DNA from: Paraburkholderia elongata
Lineage (GTDB): Bacteria > Pseudomonadota > Gammaproteobacteria > Burkholderiales > Burkholderiaceae
Length of the DNA stretch: 64,000 bases
Direction: 5' to 3'
Assembly (NCBI RefSeq): GCF_013177735.1
Contig: NZ_WOEZ01000117.1
Location: 24,087-88,086 of the forward strand
Shown: one piece after another, positions 9,760 to 19,499 of the stretch
Numbering within the stretch: the stretch's first letter is position 1
How the letters are laid out: each line of letters starts with the position of its first letter
Position numbers and translations under genes: made by a program
Notes under the pieces: model-generated
What the model was told of the DNA's origin: nothing
The model's database searches: none
The model's input: only the letters and a program-made list of their open reading frames with translations

Positions 9760-10068
9760 GTTGTCCTCCTCCATGTTCTTTGGTTACCACTTACTCTTCC
9801 CAGATACAGCGTGGAATCGCTAGGTACTGCCCGAGTCCGGCCAATCTTGCAGCGACGTGCCTTCCACGCAGCAACCCGTTGACCAGACATCCGCGCTTGC
9901 ATCTGAACACGATCGATCGTAAGCGGAGCCTATGTGGTCGAATTCATCCAACCGAGAAGAGCAGCTGTTGTCGTTGAGCCGTCCTCGCTCAATTCCGCAT
10001 TCACTGGTACTGCGCGCCCAGATTGGCTTCATGGCAGCTGAAATGGTCATTCAAAGGCAGAATCTCAA
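9760..10068. other. intergenic region without recognisable gene
   Basis: About 310 bp upstream of the SDR gene. No coding remnant, RNA gene or clear terminator was recognised. Confidence 0.3.
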
Positions 10069-10112
10069 CGGCTGATCCCAGCCTCGAAGAGATCGCGCGT
10101 CTATGCGAAGTT
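10069..10112. repeat. 44-bp imperfect direct repeat, copy A
   Basis: This segment matches 10,468-10,511 at about 37 of 44 positions, with a shared core CCAGCCTCGAA-AGATCGCGCG. The two copies bracket the small membrane protein gene at 10,129-10,422. Confidence 0.55.
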
Positions 10113-10128
10113 TTCTCTGGGAGGATAA

Positions 10129-10422
10129 CTAGTAGGTCGTTGAGAGCGTCGCGAACAGAACCGCGGCGCCGCATACGGCACCAACGAACGTCAATGTGTC
10201 TTCGTCGGCGCCACACCGTCTCGCCATCACTGCGGCTAGGATCGACGCGACGCCCGTCAGGCTGAGGAATTGCGCATACGACGAACCGGCCGCGCAAATC
10301 ATGCCTGGGAACTCTTCGCTCCATTCGCAGGCGCGAGTACCCGCCACGCCGAATCCGATTAGCCCAAGCAGCACGAGTACAGCAACTTTCAGCCAGTTTC
10401 TCGGCGGTTTTTTCATCATCAT
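10129..10422 (-). CDS. small predicted inner-membrane protein
   Basis: A 97-residue protein of unknown function. It starts with three Met codons behind GGAGG. It has a basic N-terminus, a hydrophobic segment at about residues 11-29, a polar stretch with two Cys (about 32 and 43), and two more hydrophobic segments at about 50-67 and 77-93. That makes three possible membrane helices. It sits between 44-bp direct repeats and next to a pntB fragment, so it may be a passenger of a rearrangement and not part of the pathway. Confidence 0.6.
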   Translation of the reverse strand: MMMKKPPRNWLKVAVLVLLGLIGFGVAGTRACEWSEEFPGMICAAGSSYAQFLSLTGVASILAAVMARRCGADEDTLTFVGAVCGAAVLFATLSTTY

Positions 10423-10467
10423 TGCGTTCCTCCTGTGGCCGTCGTACGCTGTCCGTCTGGTTCCCTA

Positions 10468-10511
10468 CGGTTGATGCCAGCCTCGAAAAGATCGCGCGCA
10501 TATGCAACGTT
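10468..10511. repeat. 44-bp imperfect direct repeat, copy B
   Basis: Second copy of the repeat at 10,069-10,112. It overlaps the stop codon of the pntB fragment by two bases, so both copies lie just downstream of minus-strand genes. Confidence 0.55.
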
Positions 10512-10899
10512 ATTTCGGGACGGCATATTGGGGCGTTGCCCTCACCATTTCTTCGATTACCTTCTTCGCATCACCGAAGACCATCGTGGTCTTGACCATG
10601 TAGAAGAGATCGTTGTCGAGACCGGCATAGCCTGCCGCCATCGAGCGCTTGTTGACGATCAACGTGCGCGCCTTGTACGCCTCGATGATTGGCATGCCCG
10701 CGATCGGCGACTTCGGATCGTTCTTCGCCGCCGGATTCACCACATCGTTTGCGCCAAATACCAGCACTACGTCGACTTGGCCGAACTCGCCGTTGATGTC
10801 CTCCATCTCGTGGACGATCTCATACGGCACTTCGGCTTCTGCCAGCAGCACGCTCATGTGAACTCCGGCGGCATTTTTCCAGGTACCGCACACCAGCAA
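10510..10899 (-). pseudogene. pntB: 3' fragment of NAD(P) transhydrogenase subunit beta
   Basis: The frame reads about 115 residues that I recognise as the C-terminal NADP(H)-binding domain III of PntB: MSVLLAEAEVPYE, MEDINGEF, GANDVVNPAAKNDP, GMPIIEAYKA, KRSMAAGYAGLDNDLF and FGDAKK. Complete PntB is about 460-480 residues with nine or so membrane helices before this domain. Those are missing: upstream at once is another SDR gene. No pntA lies nearby. Proton translocation is therefore impossible and this is a truncated remnant, although the domain itself reads open with no lesion. Confidence 0.85.
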
Positions 10900-10956
10900 C
10901 TGAATGGCCCTTAAGATGTGCCAGCCGCCATCACGCCGATTGACGTTGATATACGC

Positions 10957-11682
10957 TCAGCCAATGCCGCCATCGACAGTCACTTCGGCCCCTGTTACAT
11001 ACGAAGACGCGTCCGATGCGAGGAACAGGACCACTCGAGCGACCTCGTCGGGCGTACCTATCCTGCCCATTGGAATCATGCCCTCATACACTTTCAGCCG
11101 CTCAGGTGTGTTTTGTCCGAGCATTGGCGTATCTATGATGCCTGGATAAACACAATTCACACGAATTCCGAGTGGCGCAAGTTCCGAAGCCGCCAGCTTT
11201 GTCATGCCGCGAACCGCCCATTTGGTACTGGCATAGGCAAAGATGCCGGGAATGTTGTTTAGGCCTGCATTGGAAGAGACGTTCACAATTGCGCCGCCGG
11301 TCTTCGACATTACTTCGGCGGCTGCGCGCATGCCTAGGAAAACACCAAGCTGGTTGACCCGATAGTGCCGATCCCAAAGTGCCGCGTCCGATTCCAATAA
11401 GCTGGCAGGCTGATAGATCCCTGCGTTATTGACAAGCACGTCGATCTGGCCAAACCGGTCAAGCGTTTTTCGAATCACCTCGGACCAGCCTGCCTCTTCC
11501 CCAACGTCATGGCGAAGAAAGTAGCCCGCACATCCCAGACCGGCCGCCAGCGCGGCGCCATTCTCGTTGACATCCGTGAGTACAACCTTGGCACCCTGCT
11601 CCGCAAATAGCGTCGCCTCGGCAGCGCCTTGTCCACTGGCTGCTCCAGTAACGACTACGACCTTGCCATGCATGCCCATCAT
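10957..11682 (-). CDS. SDR-family oxidoreductase coupled to the RND transporter gene
   Basis: A 241-residue short-chain dehydrogenase with TGAASGQGAAEA, NNAGIYQ and Y-A-S-T-K, ending GAEVTVDGGIG. The motif G-A-A-S-G-Q-G and general look fit 3-alpha/20-beta-hydroxysteroid or FabG-like dehydrogenases; the substrate is not known. Its ATG overlaps the TGA of the transporter gene (ATGA at 11,682-11,679) behind a GGGGGAG site, which implies translational coupling and a common role. The dehydrogenase may act on the transported compound (inferred). Confidence 0.87.
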   Translation of the reverse strand: MMGMHGKVVVVTGAASGQGAAEATLFAEQGAKVVLTDVNENGAALAAGLGCAGYFLRHDVGEEAGWSEVIRKTLDRFGQIDVLVNNAGIYQPASLLESDAALWDRHYRVNQLGVFLGMRAAAEVMSKTGGAIVNVSSNAGLNNIPGIFAYASTKWAVRGMTKLAASELAPLGIRVNCVYPGIIDTPMLGQNTPERLKVYEGMIPMGRIGTPDEVARVVLFLASDASSYVTGAEVTVDGGIG

Positions 11683-14096
11683 GCGCTCCCCCCTGGTTGT
11701 AATGCCGTACGTTCAACGGGTGGCACTCGAGCCAGCAGAAAGTGTGATAGTGCGGGAATCAGAATCAACGCGCCAATCATGTTCCATATGAACATGAACG
11801 CGAGCAGAACACCCATGTCGGCTTGAAATTTGATTGGCGACCAGATCCAGATTCCGACCCCTGCAGCAAGCGTGATGCCGACAAGCGCTACCACTCTACC
11901 CGTGAACCCGACGGCAATCGCGTACGCTTCTCTTAACGGAAGACCTGCGCGCTGCTGCGCCAACTGCACGCTCAGCAGATAAAGCGCGTAATCTACCCCG
12001 ATGCCAACTCCGAGGGCAATCACTGGCAAGGTTGCAACCTTTACACCTATGTTCAGCATCACCATCAATGCCTCGCACATAATCGATGTCAGCGCCAGTG
12101 GAATAATCGCGACAAGGACAGCACGCCAATTGCGAAACGTCAGCAGACAAAGAACGATGACCGCGCCGTAGACCAGATACAACATGTTTGTGTTGGCCTT
12201 CTCCACGGTGATGTTCGTCGCCGCTTCGATCCCCGCCGATCCCGCCCCGAGCAGGAACTGGAACTGACTGTTGTCGTGGGTATGGCTAAAGCCCTCGACA
12301 GCATCGACCACTTTGCTCAAGGTCTCTGCCTTGTGATCCGTCAGATAGGCAATCACCGTTCCGACGGACCAGTCCTTGTTGATCAATTCGGGATTACTAT
12401 CCGACACGACATTGATTGCCGGTGCCACCACTGACGGGTCACGGTTAATCGTGAGCCATTTCGGCGAGCCCTCGTAGTTGCCAGCGGTCGCAAAGCGTAC
12501 CAGGTTCGACGCCGAGATGGCCGTCTGCACGGATGGTAGGCCGCGGAGCACCTGCTCGAGACGATCTTCCTCGATTAAAGTCCGATAGGTTCCGACACCG
12601 CCAGGAGGCGTCTTGACGATAACGACGAACTGGTCGCTGGACAGACCATAGTGCTGTGTGAAGAAGGCGTTGTCACGGTTATAACGCGAATCCGCGCGCA
12701 ACTCCGGTGCCCCGGCATTCAGGTCACCCACTTTGAGGTGCAGGCTGATCGCGTATGCGCCAGCGCCCAGGCATGCCGCGACCAACAATGCACATGTGGC
12801 ATATCGCCTCTGCGTAAAACAGGTCAATTTCCCGATCCAGGATGATCCGCCCGACTCTACCGACCGCTGCATCACGCGCCGCACCGCGACGGGGCTCACG
12901 CCTGTGAACGACAACATCACCGGCAGCAGTACGAGATTGGTGAACACGAGAACGGCAACGCCCACGCTTGCGGTAATCGCCAGATTCCGAATGACCGGAA
13001 TATCAATGACCACGAGTACCGCGAAACTTACTGCATCGGCAACCAGGGCGGTAAGCCCGGCGAGGAATAGGCGCCGAAACGTATATCGGGCGGCAACGTA
13101 TTTGTGTGTACCCGCTCCAATGTCGAGCATGATCCCGTTCATCTTCTGTGCACCGTGCGATACACCAATGGCAAACACAAGGAACGGCACAAGTACCGAA
13201 TAGGGATCGAGATCGAAACCGAACAGACGAGTCAGCCCCAGTTGCCAGAGCACGGCCATCAGCGAACATGAGAGGATGAGCACCGTGCTTCGCGTGCAGC
13301 GTGTATAGAACAGGATGATGACGCCCGCCACGACCAACGCGGCAGCGAAATAGGTCATCACCTGCGTGAGACCATCGATCAGGTCCCCCACAAGCTTCGC
13401 GAAACCAACGATGTGAATGTTAACTGAATCCGTTCGGTTGACGCGAATCTTATCGTCAAGGTAATGCGAAATTTTCGCGTAGTCGAGGGGCTTGCCGGTT
13501 TGCGGATCCTTGTCCAAAAGCGGCACAAACACCGTACTCGATCGCTGATCGCTAGCAACCAAGCTTCCGATCAGTCCCGCACGGGCGACATTTAGTTGCA
13601 ACCTGCGGCTCATTTCTTTCGTGCCATTGAAATCGCCAGGCATCACCGGACCGCCCGTAAAACCCTCTTCCGTGAAATCCGTCCATCGCACCGACGGTGT
13701 CCACAGCGATTTCATGAAGGCGCGATCCACACCAGGCATCAGATAGGCCGCGTCGTTGACGCGTTGCAGTACCTGAAGATAGCGCGGATCGTAGATGTCG
13801 CCCTTGGTGTTTTCGACGTCGATGCGAATCGCATTGCCAAGACTAGCCAGCGAGGTTCGGTTCGCAAGGTAGTTCTTGATATATGGCTGCGACTGAGGGA
13901 GCATGTTCTCAAAGCTCGTATTGACTCGGATCTTGATTGCCTCGTAACCCAGAAACAAGGTCAGCAGCGCACAAAGAATCACGACCAGGTGGCGATTGTT
14001 AAAGATCAGGCGCTCAAGCAAGATACCGGACCCGCTATCGAACCGGTTCGGATCGCTAATCACAGACATCGAATCCCGTTTGAAGACGGCGACCAT
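11679..14096 (-). CDS. RND/MMPL-family transporter
   Basis: An 805-residue inner-membrane protein with the two-fold repeat of RND transporters. There is one N-terminal helix (about residues 35-52), then a periplasmic loop of about 190 residues, then a cluster of about five helices. A second helix near 440-458 leads to a second large loop and five more helices. Family members of this size (COG1033, HAE3/MmpL-like) move lipids, hopanoids, steroids or other hydrophobic molecules using the proton gradient. The gene overlaps its neighbours on both sides: TAATG with the YCF48 gene upstream and ATGA with the SDR downstream. A GGAGG site precedes the start. This makes the block a single translationally coupled operon. 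Confidence 0.92.
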   Translation of the reverse strand: MVAVFKRDSMSVISDPNRFDSGSGILLERLIFNNRHLVVILCALLTLFLGYEAIKIRVNTSFENMLPQSQPYIKNYLANRTSLASLGNAIRIDVENTKGDIYDPRYLQVLQRVNDAAYLMPGVDRAFMKSLWTPSVRWTDFTEEGFTGGPVMPGDFNGTKEMSRRLQLNVARAGLIGSLVASDQRSSTVFVPLLDKDPQTGKPLDYAKISHYLDDKIRVNRTDSVNIHIVGFAKLVGDLIDGLTQVMTYFAAALVVAGVIILFYTRCTRSTVLILSCSLMAVLWQLGLTRLFGFDLDPYSVLVPFLVFAIGVSHGAQKMNGIMLDIGAGTHKYVAARYTFRRLFLAGLTALVADAVSFAVLVVIDIPVIRNLAITASVGVAVLVFTNLVLLPVMLSFTGVSPVAVRRVMQRSVESGGSSWIGKLTCFTQRRYATCALLVAACLGAGAYAISLHLKVGDLNAGAPELRADSRYNRDNAFFTQHYGLSSDQFVVIVKTPPGGVGTYRTLIEEDRLEQVLRGLPSVQTAISASNLVRFATAGNYEGSPKWLTINRDPSVVAPAINVVSDSNPELINKDWSVGTVIAYLTDHKAETLSKVVDAVEGFSHTHDNSQFQFLLGAGSAGIEAATNITVEKANTNMLYLVYGAVIVLCLLTFRNWRAVLVAIIPLALTSIMCEALMVMLNIGVKVATLPVIALGVGIGVDYALYLLSVQLAQQRAGLPLREAYAIAVGFTGRVVALVGITLAAGVGIWIWSPIKFQADMGVLLAFMFIWNMIGALILIPALSHFLLARVPPVERTALQPGGSA

Positions 14097-15232
14097 TACG
14101 TTCTACCTCCGGTCAAATTCTGTTTGTGGCGAAATTCTTTACGTTCGATACCCTGAAATCCCGCGAAGACAAACCAGGCGCCATTGCTAGCCACGACATC
14201 GGCAAACAGCATTGGCTTATCCACCGGGAACGGGCTGAAGCTGCGCGCGTCGTCGATGCTACACAGCACCTGACCACCCTCCCCTGTCAGCACGACGACC
14301 TTGTCATCGACAGATAGAGCGGCGGAAGTCAGACTGGTGTGTACGCCCGTCTTCACGGCCTCCCAACTGTGACCGCCGTCGACACTGCGAAATGCCGTCC
14401 CGTTCAGTCCGACTGCCAACAAAAAGCGATCGTTGCCCACAATATGGAAGAAACTGCCCTTGTAGTTCGGAGAAATTCCGACGAAGCGTTGCTGTTTGCG
14501 GTCGAGGCGGTAAACGGTACCTTGCTCGCCGGCAATATAGATATCTTGACCGATCTTGCGAATATCGTTCAGGTTCAGAAATTTGTCGTTATCTATATGA
14601 TCGAGCCAAGGCTCCCATGTTTTTCCACCATCCACTGTCTTTACAATCATCCCAAAGGAACCAACTGCATAACCAATTTGTTGGCTTTCGAAGTAAACGC
14701 TGAGGAATGGCCAAGTCGCTCCGCTTTTCGTGTTCAGTTCGATCTCGTCCAGGAATGGCTGAAGCCCCTTCTCACCCTTGGCAACGCGTGCCTTGTAGAA
14801 ACTTGTGAGGGCGTCGTGGGCGAGCTCGCCGTCAAACTGCTTTTTCCATGTCTCGCCACCGTCACCCGTATGGAGAATCACCCCGTCGTGGCCGACCGCC
14901 CATCCTTGTTTTTCCGAGATGAACGACAGTGAAACGAGGTCAGACTGAACCGGAACCTGGGCCTGCCGCCAGTGCATTCCGTCGTCATTGGAGAATAGAA
15001 TCAGGCCATGTAGTCCTGCGGCAACAAATCGTTCACGCGTCCCTTCGTCGACTCTTGCCAAAGCGAGAGTCGGTTGTCTAGAAAGATTCACTGTCGCAGC
15101 AGGCCGGGCATCGGCCGGCGTAACGAGAGGGTCCTTGAATACGTTGTTCAAGCTGCTGCCCGCAGCATGTCCCTCGACTGCCATACAAAGGAACGTCGCA
15201 GCCACAGACAAACAGGCGAATAGGAATCGCAT
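14096..15232 (-). CDS. periplasmic YCF48/BNR-repeat (beta-propeller) protein
   Basis: A 378-residue exported protein. It begins with a signal peptide (MRFLFACLSVAATFLCM..., cleavage after G-H-A-A). It then has at least four photosynthesis-assembly (YCF48)/BNR-like repeats with the D-D/G-G-x-x-W signature (DDGMHW, GDGGETW, VDGGKTW, VDGGHSW). The fold is expected to be a beta-propeller in the periplasm. A longer start at 15,271 would add 13 residues before the signal peptide. The gene is stop/start coupled (TAATG) to the RND gene, and this pairing is typical of RND/DUF1329/DUF1302 clusters in proteobacteria. It may be a periplasmic partner of the transporter; its biochemical role is not established. 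Confidence 0.88.
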   Translation of the reverse strand: MRFLFACLSVAATFLCMAVEGHAAGSSLNNVFKDPLVTPADARPAATVNLSRQPTLALARVDEGTRERFVAAGLHGLILFSNDDGMHWRQAQVPVQSDLVSLSFISEKQGWAVGHDGVILHTGDGGETWKKQFDGELAHDALTSFYKARVAKGEKGLQPFLDEIELNTKSGATWPFLSVYFESQQIGYAVGSFGMIVKTVDGGKTWEPWLDHIDNDKFLNLNDIRKIGQDIYIAGEQGTVYRLDRKQQRFVGISPNYKGSFFHIVGNDRFLLAVGLNGTAFRSVDGGHSWEAVKTGVHTSLTSAALSVDDKVVVLTGEGGQVLCSIDDARSFSPFPVDKPMLFADVVASNGAWFVFAGFQGIERKEFRHKQNLTGGRT

Positions 15233-15419
15233 GTGAAAATGCCCGGAAAGATCAATTGTTTCGGTATCCATACCGTCTAAGATATCCGGCGCTATCGTCG
15301 AATATCCGTGACATCATCCACCCGCCATCACGCGGCGCCGGCCCGTTGCATTAAGTTCCGCCGTAGTGAGCAGAAGTTCTTGCACCGGTCACCTACGCAC
15401 TATGTTTCGACGTGTCTGA

Positions 15420-16784
15420 CTATCGCAAACCACTCGCTGTCATTGCCGATGGCGTGAATTTGCTGATGTCGTCGATATGCTCAGAGGCCTTGATGAAGTC
15501 ATTAGGTCGAGACTGCGCTTCAATGTATGTAGAGCGCTTGCTAAGATCGTAAAAAACGATGCCTTGGGCGAACGCCTCTTTATCCCAAAGCGGTAGGACC
15601 GGATAAAAGCCCGCTTTAAACAGTGCCCCGGCTTGGTCATAGGCATCAGATGCGACACAAGCCCATGTATCTTCATCGATGTACAGTGTCCGCCGCGGCT
15701 GTACGTGGCGTTTTCCCGCTTTGAGTGTCGCCTCTACCACCCAAACCCGATGGAGCTCCCACCGCGATACGTCCGGATTGACAACGCTCTTGACAAGCAT
15801 CTTATCGACCGGGGCGAACAGCATGCGACTGGAGTTATACATGACATATAGCTCCTTCTTCCCGACGATCTTGAAATCGTACCGGTCCAGTGAACCGGTA
15901 AATCCAAATAGCTCGTCATAGTTAATCGCTCCACCGTCCGCAGCGATCGGCGTGTCATAGGCATAATCAGGAGCGACTCGTGTGCGTCGCTGACCGGGGA
16001 AATAGACCCAAGTGAGCGCATCGGTCTTGTCATAGTTCACTGGAAGCCGCTGCAGAATTTTCGAACCGACCTGCGAAGGCGGCCCCATCCAGGTCCCGAT
16101 CCGAAATTCGATGGCTCCGCCGTCCAGTGCGTCCCTTTTAGGATCTTGATAAAGTTGGGCGAAGTCCCCGTCAAGTTGGCCGACGTCTGTGAGATGCCCG
16201 TCCGCGTCGATGTACCAAGTCGACTCCCGGATATTAGTGTGAACTCCCCAGAGGTCCGTAGTTGCCATATTCCAAATGACCTCTGCCCCTGTCGTCGGAA
16301 TCGGGAACGGCACGCACGAATACGCGTCGCTGAAACCGTTCCCGTTGGAACTGATCTTCGCTTGAGCAGCGTTGGTCTTGCAATGGGAAAGCCAGTTACT
16401 ACTATGCGTAACGCTCCGGTGCGTCGGATAAACATCTACGCGGAACTCCGGGTACTTTTTGAGCATCGCGATCGTACCGGCTGACAGCCGATCCGCATAT
16501 TTTTCGTAGTCGCTCGCAGTGATCGAGAATAATGGCTTCTCGCCATCATACGGGCCCACATCATATCGTCCGCTTCCTTTGACCCATCCGGGGGGGGCGG
16601 TAGTGTCCGGCAATCCCCCCGTATACGCGGGGATCGTCTTGTCGGCGTTGCCGGCCGGATCTGCTCCCCACATAGTTAGCGATTTGCCGAGCTGGTCCGC
16701 TTGCTGCTGCGACGCCCCCGCCGATGCGGTGCCAGCGGCAAGTGCGATGCCCATTCCGACAATAAGCTTTTGCAAGAGTCGCAT
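15420..16784 (-). CDS. DUF1329 family exported protein
   Basis: A 454-residue protein with an N-terminal signal peptide (MRLLQKLIVGMGIALAAGTASA). The mature part has the characteristic DUF1329 run: LTMWGADPAGNADKTIPAY, a YPEFRVDVYPTHRS segment, AYSCVPFPIPTTGAEVIWN, and the C-terminal RTLYIDEDTWACVASDAYD. The domain is distantly related to outer-membrane lipoprotein-sorting proteins (LolA/LolB-like folds) and is normally encoded next to DUF1302. It probably binds or carries a hydrophobic compound in the periplasm, which is an inference from the fold and neighbours. It starts 13 bp after the DUF1302 stop. Confidence 0.9.
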   Translation of the reverse strand: MRLLQKLIVGMGIALAAGTASAGASQQQADQLGKSLTMWGADPAGNADKTIPAYTGGLPDTTAPPGWVKGSGRYDVGPYDGEKPLFSITASDYEKYADRLSAGTIAMLKKYPEFRVDVYPTHRSVTHSSNWLSHCKTNAAQAKISSNGNGFSDAYSCVPFPIPTTGAEVIWNMATTDLWGVHTNIRESTWYIDADGHLTDVGQLDGDFAQLYQDPKRDALDGGAIEFRIGTWMGPPSQVGSKILQRLPVNYDKTDALTWVYFPGQRRTRVAPDYAYDTPIAADGGAINYDELFGFTGSLDRYDFKIVGKKELYVMYNSSRMLFAPVDKMLVKSVVNPDVSRWELHRVWVVEATLKAGKRHVQPRRTLYIDEDTWACVASDAYDQAGALFKAGFYPVLPLWDKEAFAQGIVFYDLSKRSTYIEAQSRPNDFIKASEHIDDISKFTPSAMTASGLR

Positions 16785-16797
16785 TTACTGTCTCCGA

Positions 16798-18495
16798 TTA
16801 GAATTGGGCGGACAAAGTAAGGGAAATCCAACCTTTGTCGTTATAGAAAAACGGTCCATTTCCGCCGGAGTAGTACGCTGGTCCGCCCGGACCGAACGAC
16901 GTCAAACCTCCGCTTGTGTGAGCGTGGTAGCCGTTGTACTGCAACGTTACGTTGTATTTCTGCTGAATCAGCGCGTGCAGACCTACCGTATAAATCAGCT
17001 CGCCCTGATAGGTGCCGTTCAGGCTTGGAGTGTTGCCGAAGATTCCATACTCAGCGAATATCGGCATGTCGAGGTCAATGCCTGGAACAACCTGTAGCCA
17101 CTGAGGGTCAAAGGAAATCGCGGCAGCAACCGAATTGTTCGTCGAGCACCCGCTCCATTTACTCCCCGTTGGGCATGCGGCAGCGTTTCCAACCCCGTTG
17201 TAGAGAGCGCTGTTACTTGTGGTCCGTAGTTTCTGGGTGAACGCGACCTCGGCGATGGCAGTGCCGGTGTCCCAAAGGGGTGATCGACTCAGGCCGGCAA
17301 GGACATTGGCGACGACGTTCAGCGTGTCACCACGTGCGCCAGCTTCCCCGCTCGGGTCGCTGGGTAACGGGCCCAGACCACTGTTCAGCGCTGTGTTGTG
17401 CCGATACGTCACATCGAGGCCGGCGCTGTAAGCGCCTATCGGCAAATCGAGACTGTATCCGTATAGCTTGACGTTCGGCGCGTATGCCAGGTGATAGTTC
17501 GTCGCGCCTGTTACAGGATTGACACCCAGTAATACCCACGGCGAAGTCTCCGTTAGATTACGGTAATAGAATCCCATTGTTCCCCCGGGAAGCCATTTGG
17601 GCGACCATGAGAATTTAAGGCCATAGTCGTCGTGAAAACCGTTGTTTGGCTTGACGTCCGCACCTCGCGGAATGTTTCCCTCAAGCAGATTGGGACCGTT
17701 AAACAGGAAACCGGCGGTGCCGAGATACGTTCCCCCTTCAGGGAAGCGGCTCGCGGCGTATTCGAAGAAATACTCCGCCGCAACCGACGTAGTTGGAGTC
17801 AATTGTGTCTCGAACAACACTTGGGCGCGTGGGATCGCGAGCTGTTTGGCTTGCGTCCCAGGTGTTGCCGCTCCCTGGATGCCGTCCGAAGCGTTCTGCC
17901 CATAGCTGACACCCTGCGTGCCAAAAAACAAGGCGGTACCCCAATACTGCGTCAGGCGTCCGACCTTTAGAGATGCTGGTTGACCGTCTAACTTGAAGTT
18001 CCAGAATCCGAAGGCGTCAAGGAGTTCTCCACCCTGTTGATAGTATCGCTGGGTGTAGCTACCGTATTGATTGCCAGAGTACGATCCCAACGCCGAATAT
18101 GGCACTCCGAAAACCGCATCACCCGGATGATTCGCCACCCCGCCACCGTAAGCGAAGTCCTTCCAGAAAGATGCGCTTAGCCTGAACCCGTACTGCTTCT
18201 CGTGGCTCGCGTCGAATTCCATCAGGTCCGACACGCGATTGGTGACCACGTCGCCGGCGTGAGGGAATTTGTAGTCGGATTCGCTATACAGCGGATTATT
18301 GCCTATGGAGGGATTGATCCCTTGTGCGCGCACACCAAGGTTGTAAGCGATGGTGTTGTCCCAATTGATATCCCAGTCCGGCAAAATCGTGAGCGGAAAT
18401 GCGTTCGCGGAGCCGGTGTAAGCGACCAGCACGCACGCTACGGTGCTCCCAAGTCTCCAGTGTGCCGACTTCAGCCGGCGTTTAACGTGACGCAT
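16798..18495 (-). CDS. DUF1302 family outer-membrane protein
   Basis: A 565-residue protein with a signal peptide (ending near S-A-N-A) and a mature chain rich in aromatic and Gly residues that ends in Phe (LTLSAQF), as outer-membrane beta-barrels do. The start W-D-I-N-W-D-N-T-I-A-Y-N-L-G and the L-K-V-G-R segment are typical of DUF1302. Members occur beside DUF1329, YCF48 and RND genes in steroid, alkane and aromatic degraders and are thought to form a barrel for hydrophobic compounds. GGAGGAG precedes the ATG directly. It is the first gene of the minus-strand transport block that continues to 10,957. Confidence 0.9.
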   Translation of the reverse strand: MRHVKRRLKSAHWRLGSTVACVLVAYTGSANAFPLTILPDWDINWDNTIAYNLGVRAQGINPSIGNNPLYSESDYKFPHAGDVVTNRVSDLMEFDASHEKQYGFRLSASFWKDFAYGGGVANHPGDAVFGVPYSALGSYSGNQYGSYTQRYYQQGGELLDAFGFWNFKLDGQPASLKVGRLTQYWGTALFFGTQGVSYGQNASDGIQGAATPGTQAKQLAIPRAQVLFETQLTPTTSVAAEYFFEYAASRFPEGGTYLGTAGFLFNGPNLLEGNIPRGADVKPNNGFHDDYGLKFSWSPKWLPGGTMGFYYRNLTETSPWVLLGVNPVTGATNYHLAYAPNVKLYGYSLDLPIGAYSAGLDVTYRHNTALNSGLGPLPSDPSGEAGARGDTLNVVANVLAGLSRSPLWDTGTAIAEVAFTQKLRTTSNSALYNGVGNAAACPTGSKWSGCSTNNSVAAAISFDPQWLQVVPGIDLDMPIFAEYGIFGNTPSLNGTYQGELIYTVGLHALIQQKYNVTLQYNGYHAHTSGGLTSFGPGGPAYYSGGNGPFFYNDKGWISLTLSAQF

Positions 18496-19026
18496 GACTC
18501 CTCCAGGCTGTGAAGCCTTATTTCAGATTTATTCTCCGAGAGCCACGATTCCATCCAGGCACAGCCATACCGAGACGGCAATTGTCTGCCGATTCGGATC
18601 GGTCGCCGCGGGATGCTCCAATACCTTGGCTCACTCGCTTGTTATGTAAGCAGCTCTTGCAATCAATTCCTTAGGTACGTCTGTGAACGACTGACTGCCC
18701 CCCTGAGAATCCACTGCAGGTCCTACGATTAGGAAACGCGATCTGACAACGCCAACCTAGAAATCGCGGACATTCCCCAACCACCTCGACACTTCCAAAC
18801 TCGGTACATCCACGCTCACAATGTACGCCAGCGACACTTGCAATGACATTCGGGTATGCCCGAACTGACGTGAACTTGATGACGAATCAAACATCCAGGC
18901 TAACCGCGGAGGTAGGTTCTATCAGCTACTACGTGTACTGCACATAGATCTGATGTAAATACCGATGTGTAAATTTTATTGTCTATGGGGTATTCTTGCC
19001 GTGTCGAGGAAAGAAGAAGTGAAACT
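18496..19026. other. divergent intergenic region
   Basis: About 530 bp separating the transport operon start (minus strand) from a decayed racemase gene (plus strand). No gene was recognised. It must hold the promoter of the DUF1302-DUF1329-YCF48-RND-SDR block, but I could not identify its -35/-10 with confidence. Confidence 0.35.
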
Positions 19027-19370
19027 ATGGCTATCTCCGGTCCGCTTAGAGGTGTCAAGGCTCTTGATCTTGCAAGTATCGATCCCTTGCATGATGCTGC
19101 CGATGTTGGCGCGAATGTGCTGCGAATCGAAAGCAATGGCGCGCCCGATTCAACTCCTGACCGGCTCGACGCCAGAGGACGATGCAGCCTTACGCTCGAC
19201 CTCAAGCAGCAGTCCTCGATATCGGGTTGTCTCGAACGTTGCGAGTCAGCCGAAATCGTTATAAAGGGAAGCCGCCCAGGAGCGATGGACGACTTGGACT
19301 TTGGCCTGACGTGACACATAGACGATGCCACGGGTTCGTCTACGGACACCTAACCGCCTTCGGTCGGTAG
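19027..19370 (+). pseudogene. decayed N-terminal fragment of alpha-methylacyl-CoA racemase (CaiB/BaiF family)
   Basis: The frame from the ATG at 19,027 reads MAISGPLRGVKALDL, then R-I-E-S, TPDRLDARGR and LTLDLK. This follows the intact racemase at 22,979-24,112 (MTVSGPLSGVKVLEF, TPDRIDLRGR, LTLDLKD). About 12 residues are lost around the A-A-M-M-L-S-D-M-G segment. The frame ends at TGA 19,312, and the match continues in another frame as GFVYGHLTAFGR, the counterpart of KLVYGRMTGWGQ. No later part of the gene remains, so it is not functional. Confidence 0.85.
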
Positions 19371-19499
19371 CGCCCTCGAACTCGTATGACATCAACTGTT
19401 TCCCTATCTCCGGAGCATTGTTCAATGCAGTATGTATGCCCCTCTCATGCCAGTCAGTGGATCTGTTCTGGCATCACGTCCCAACTCGACATTGCGGTT

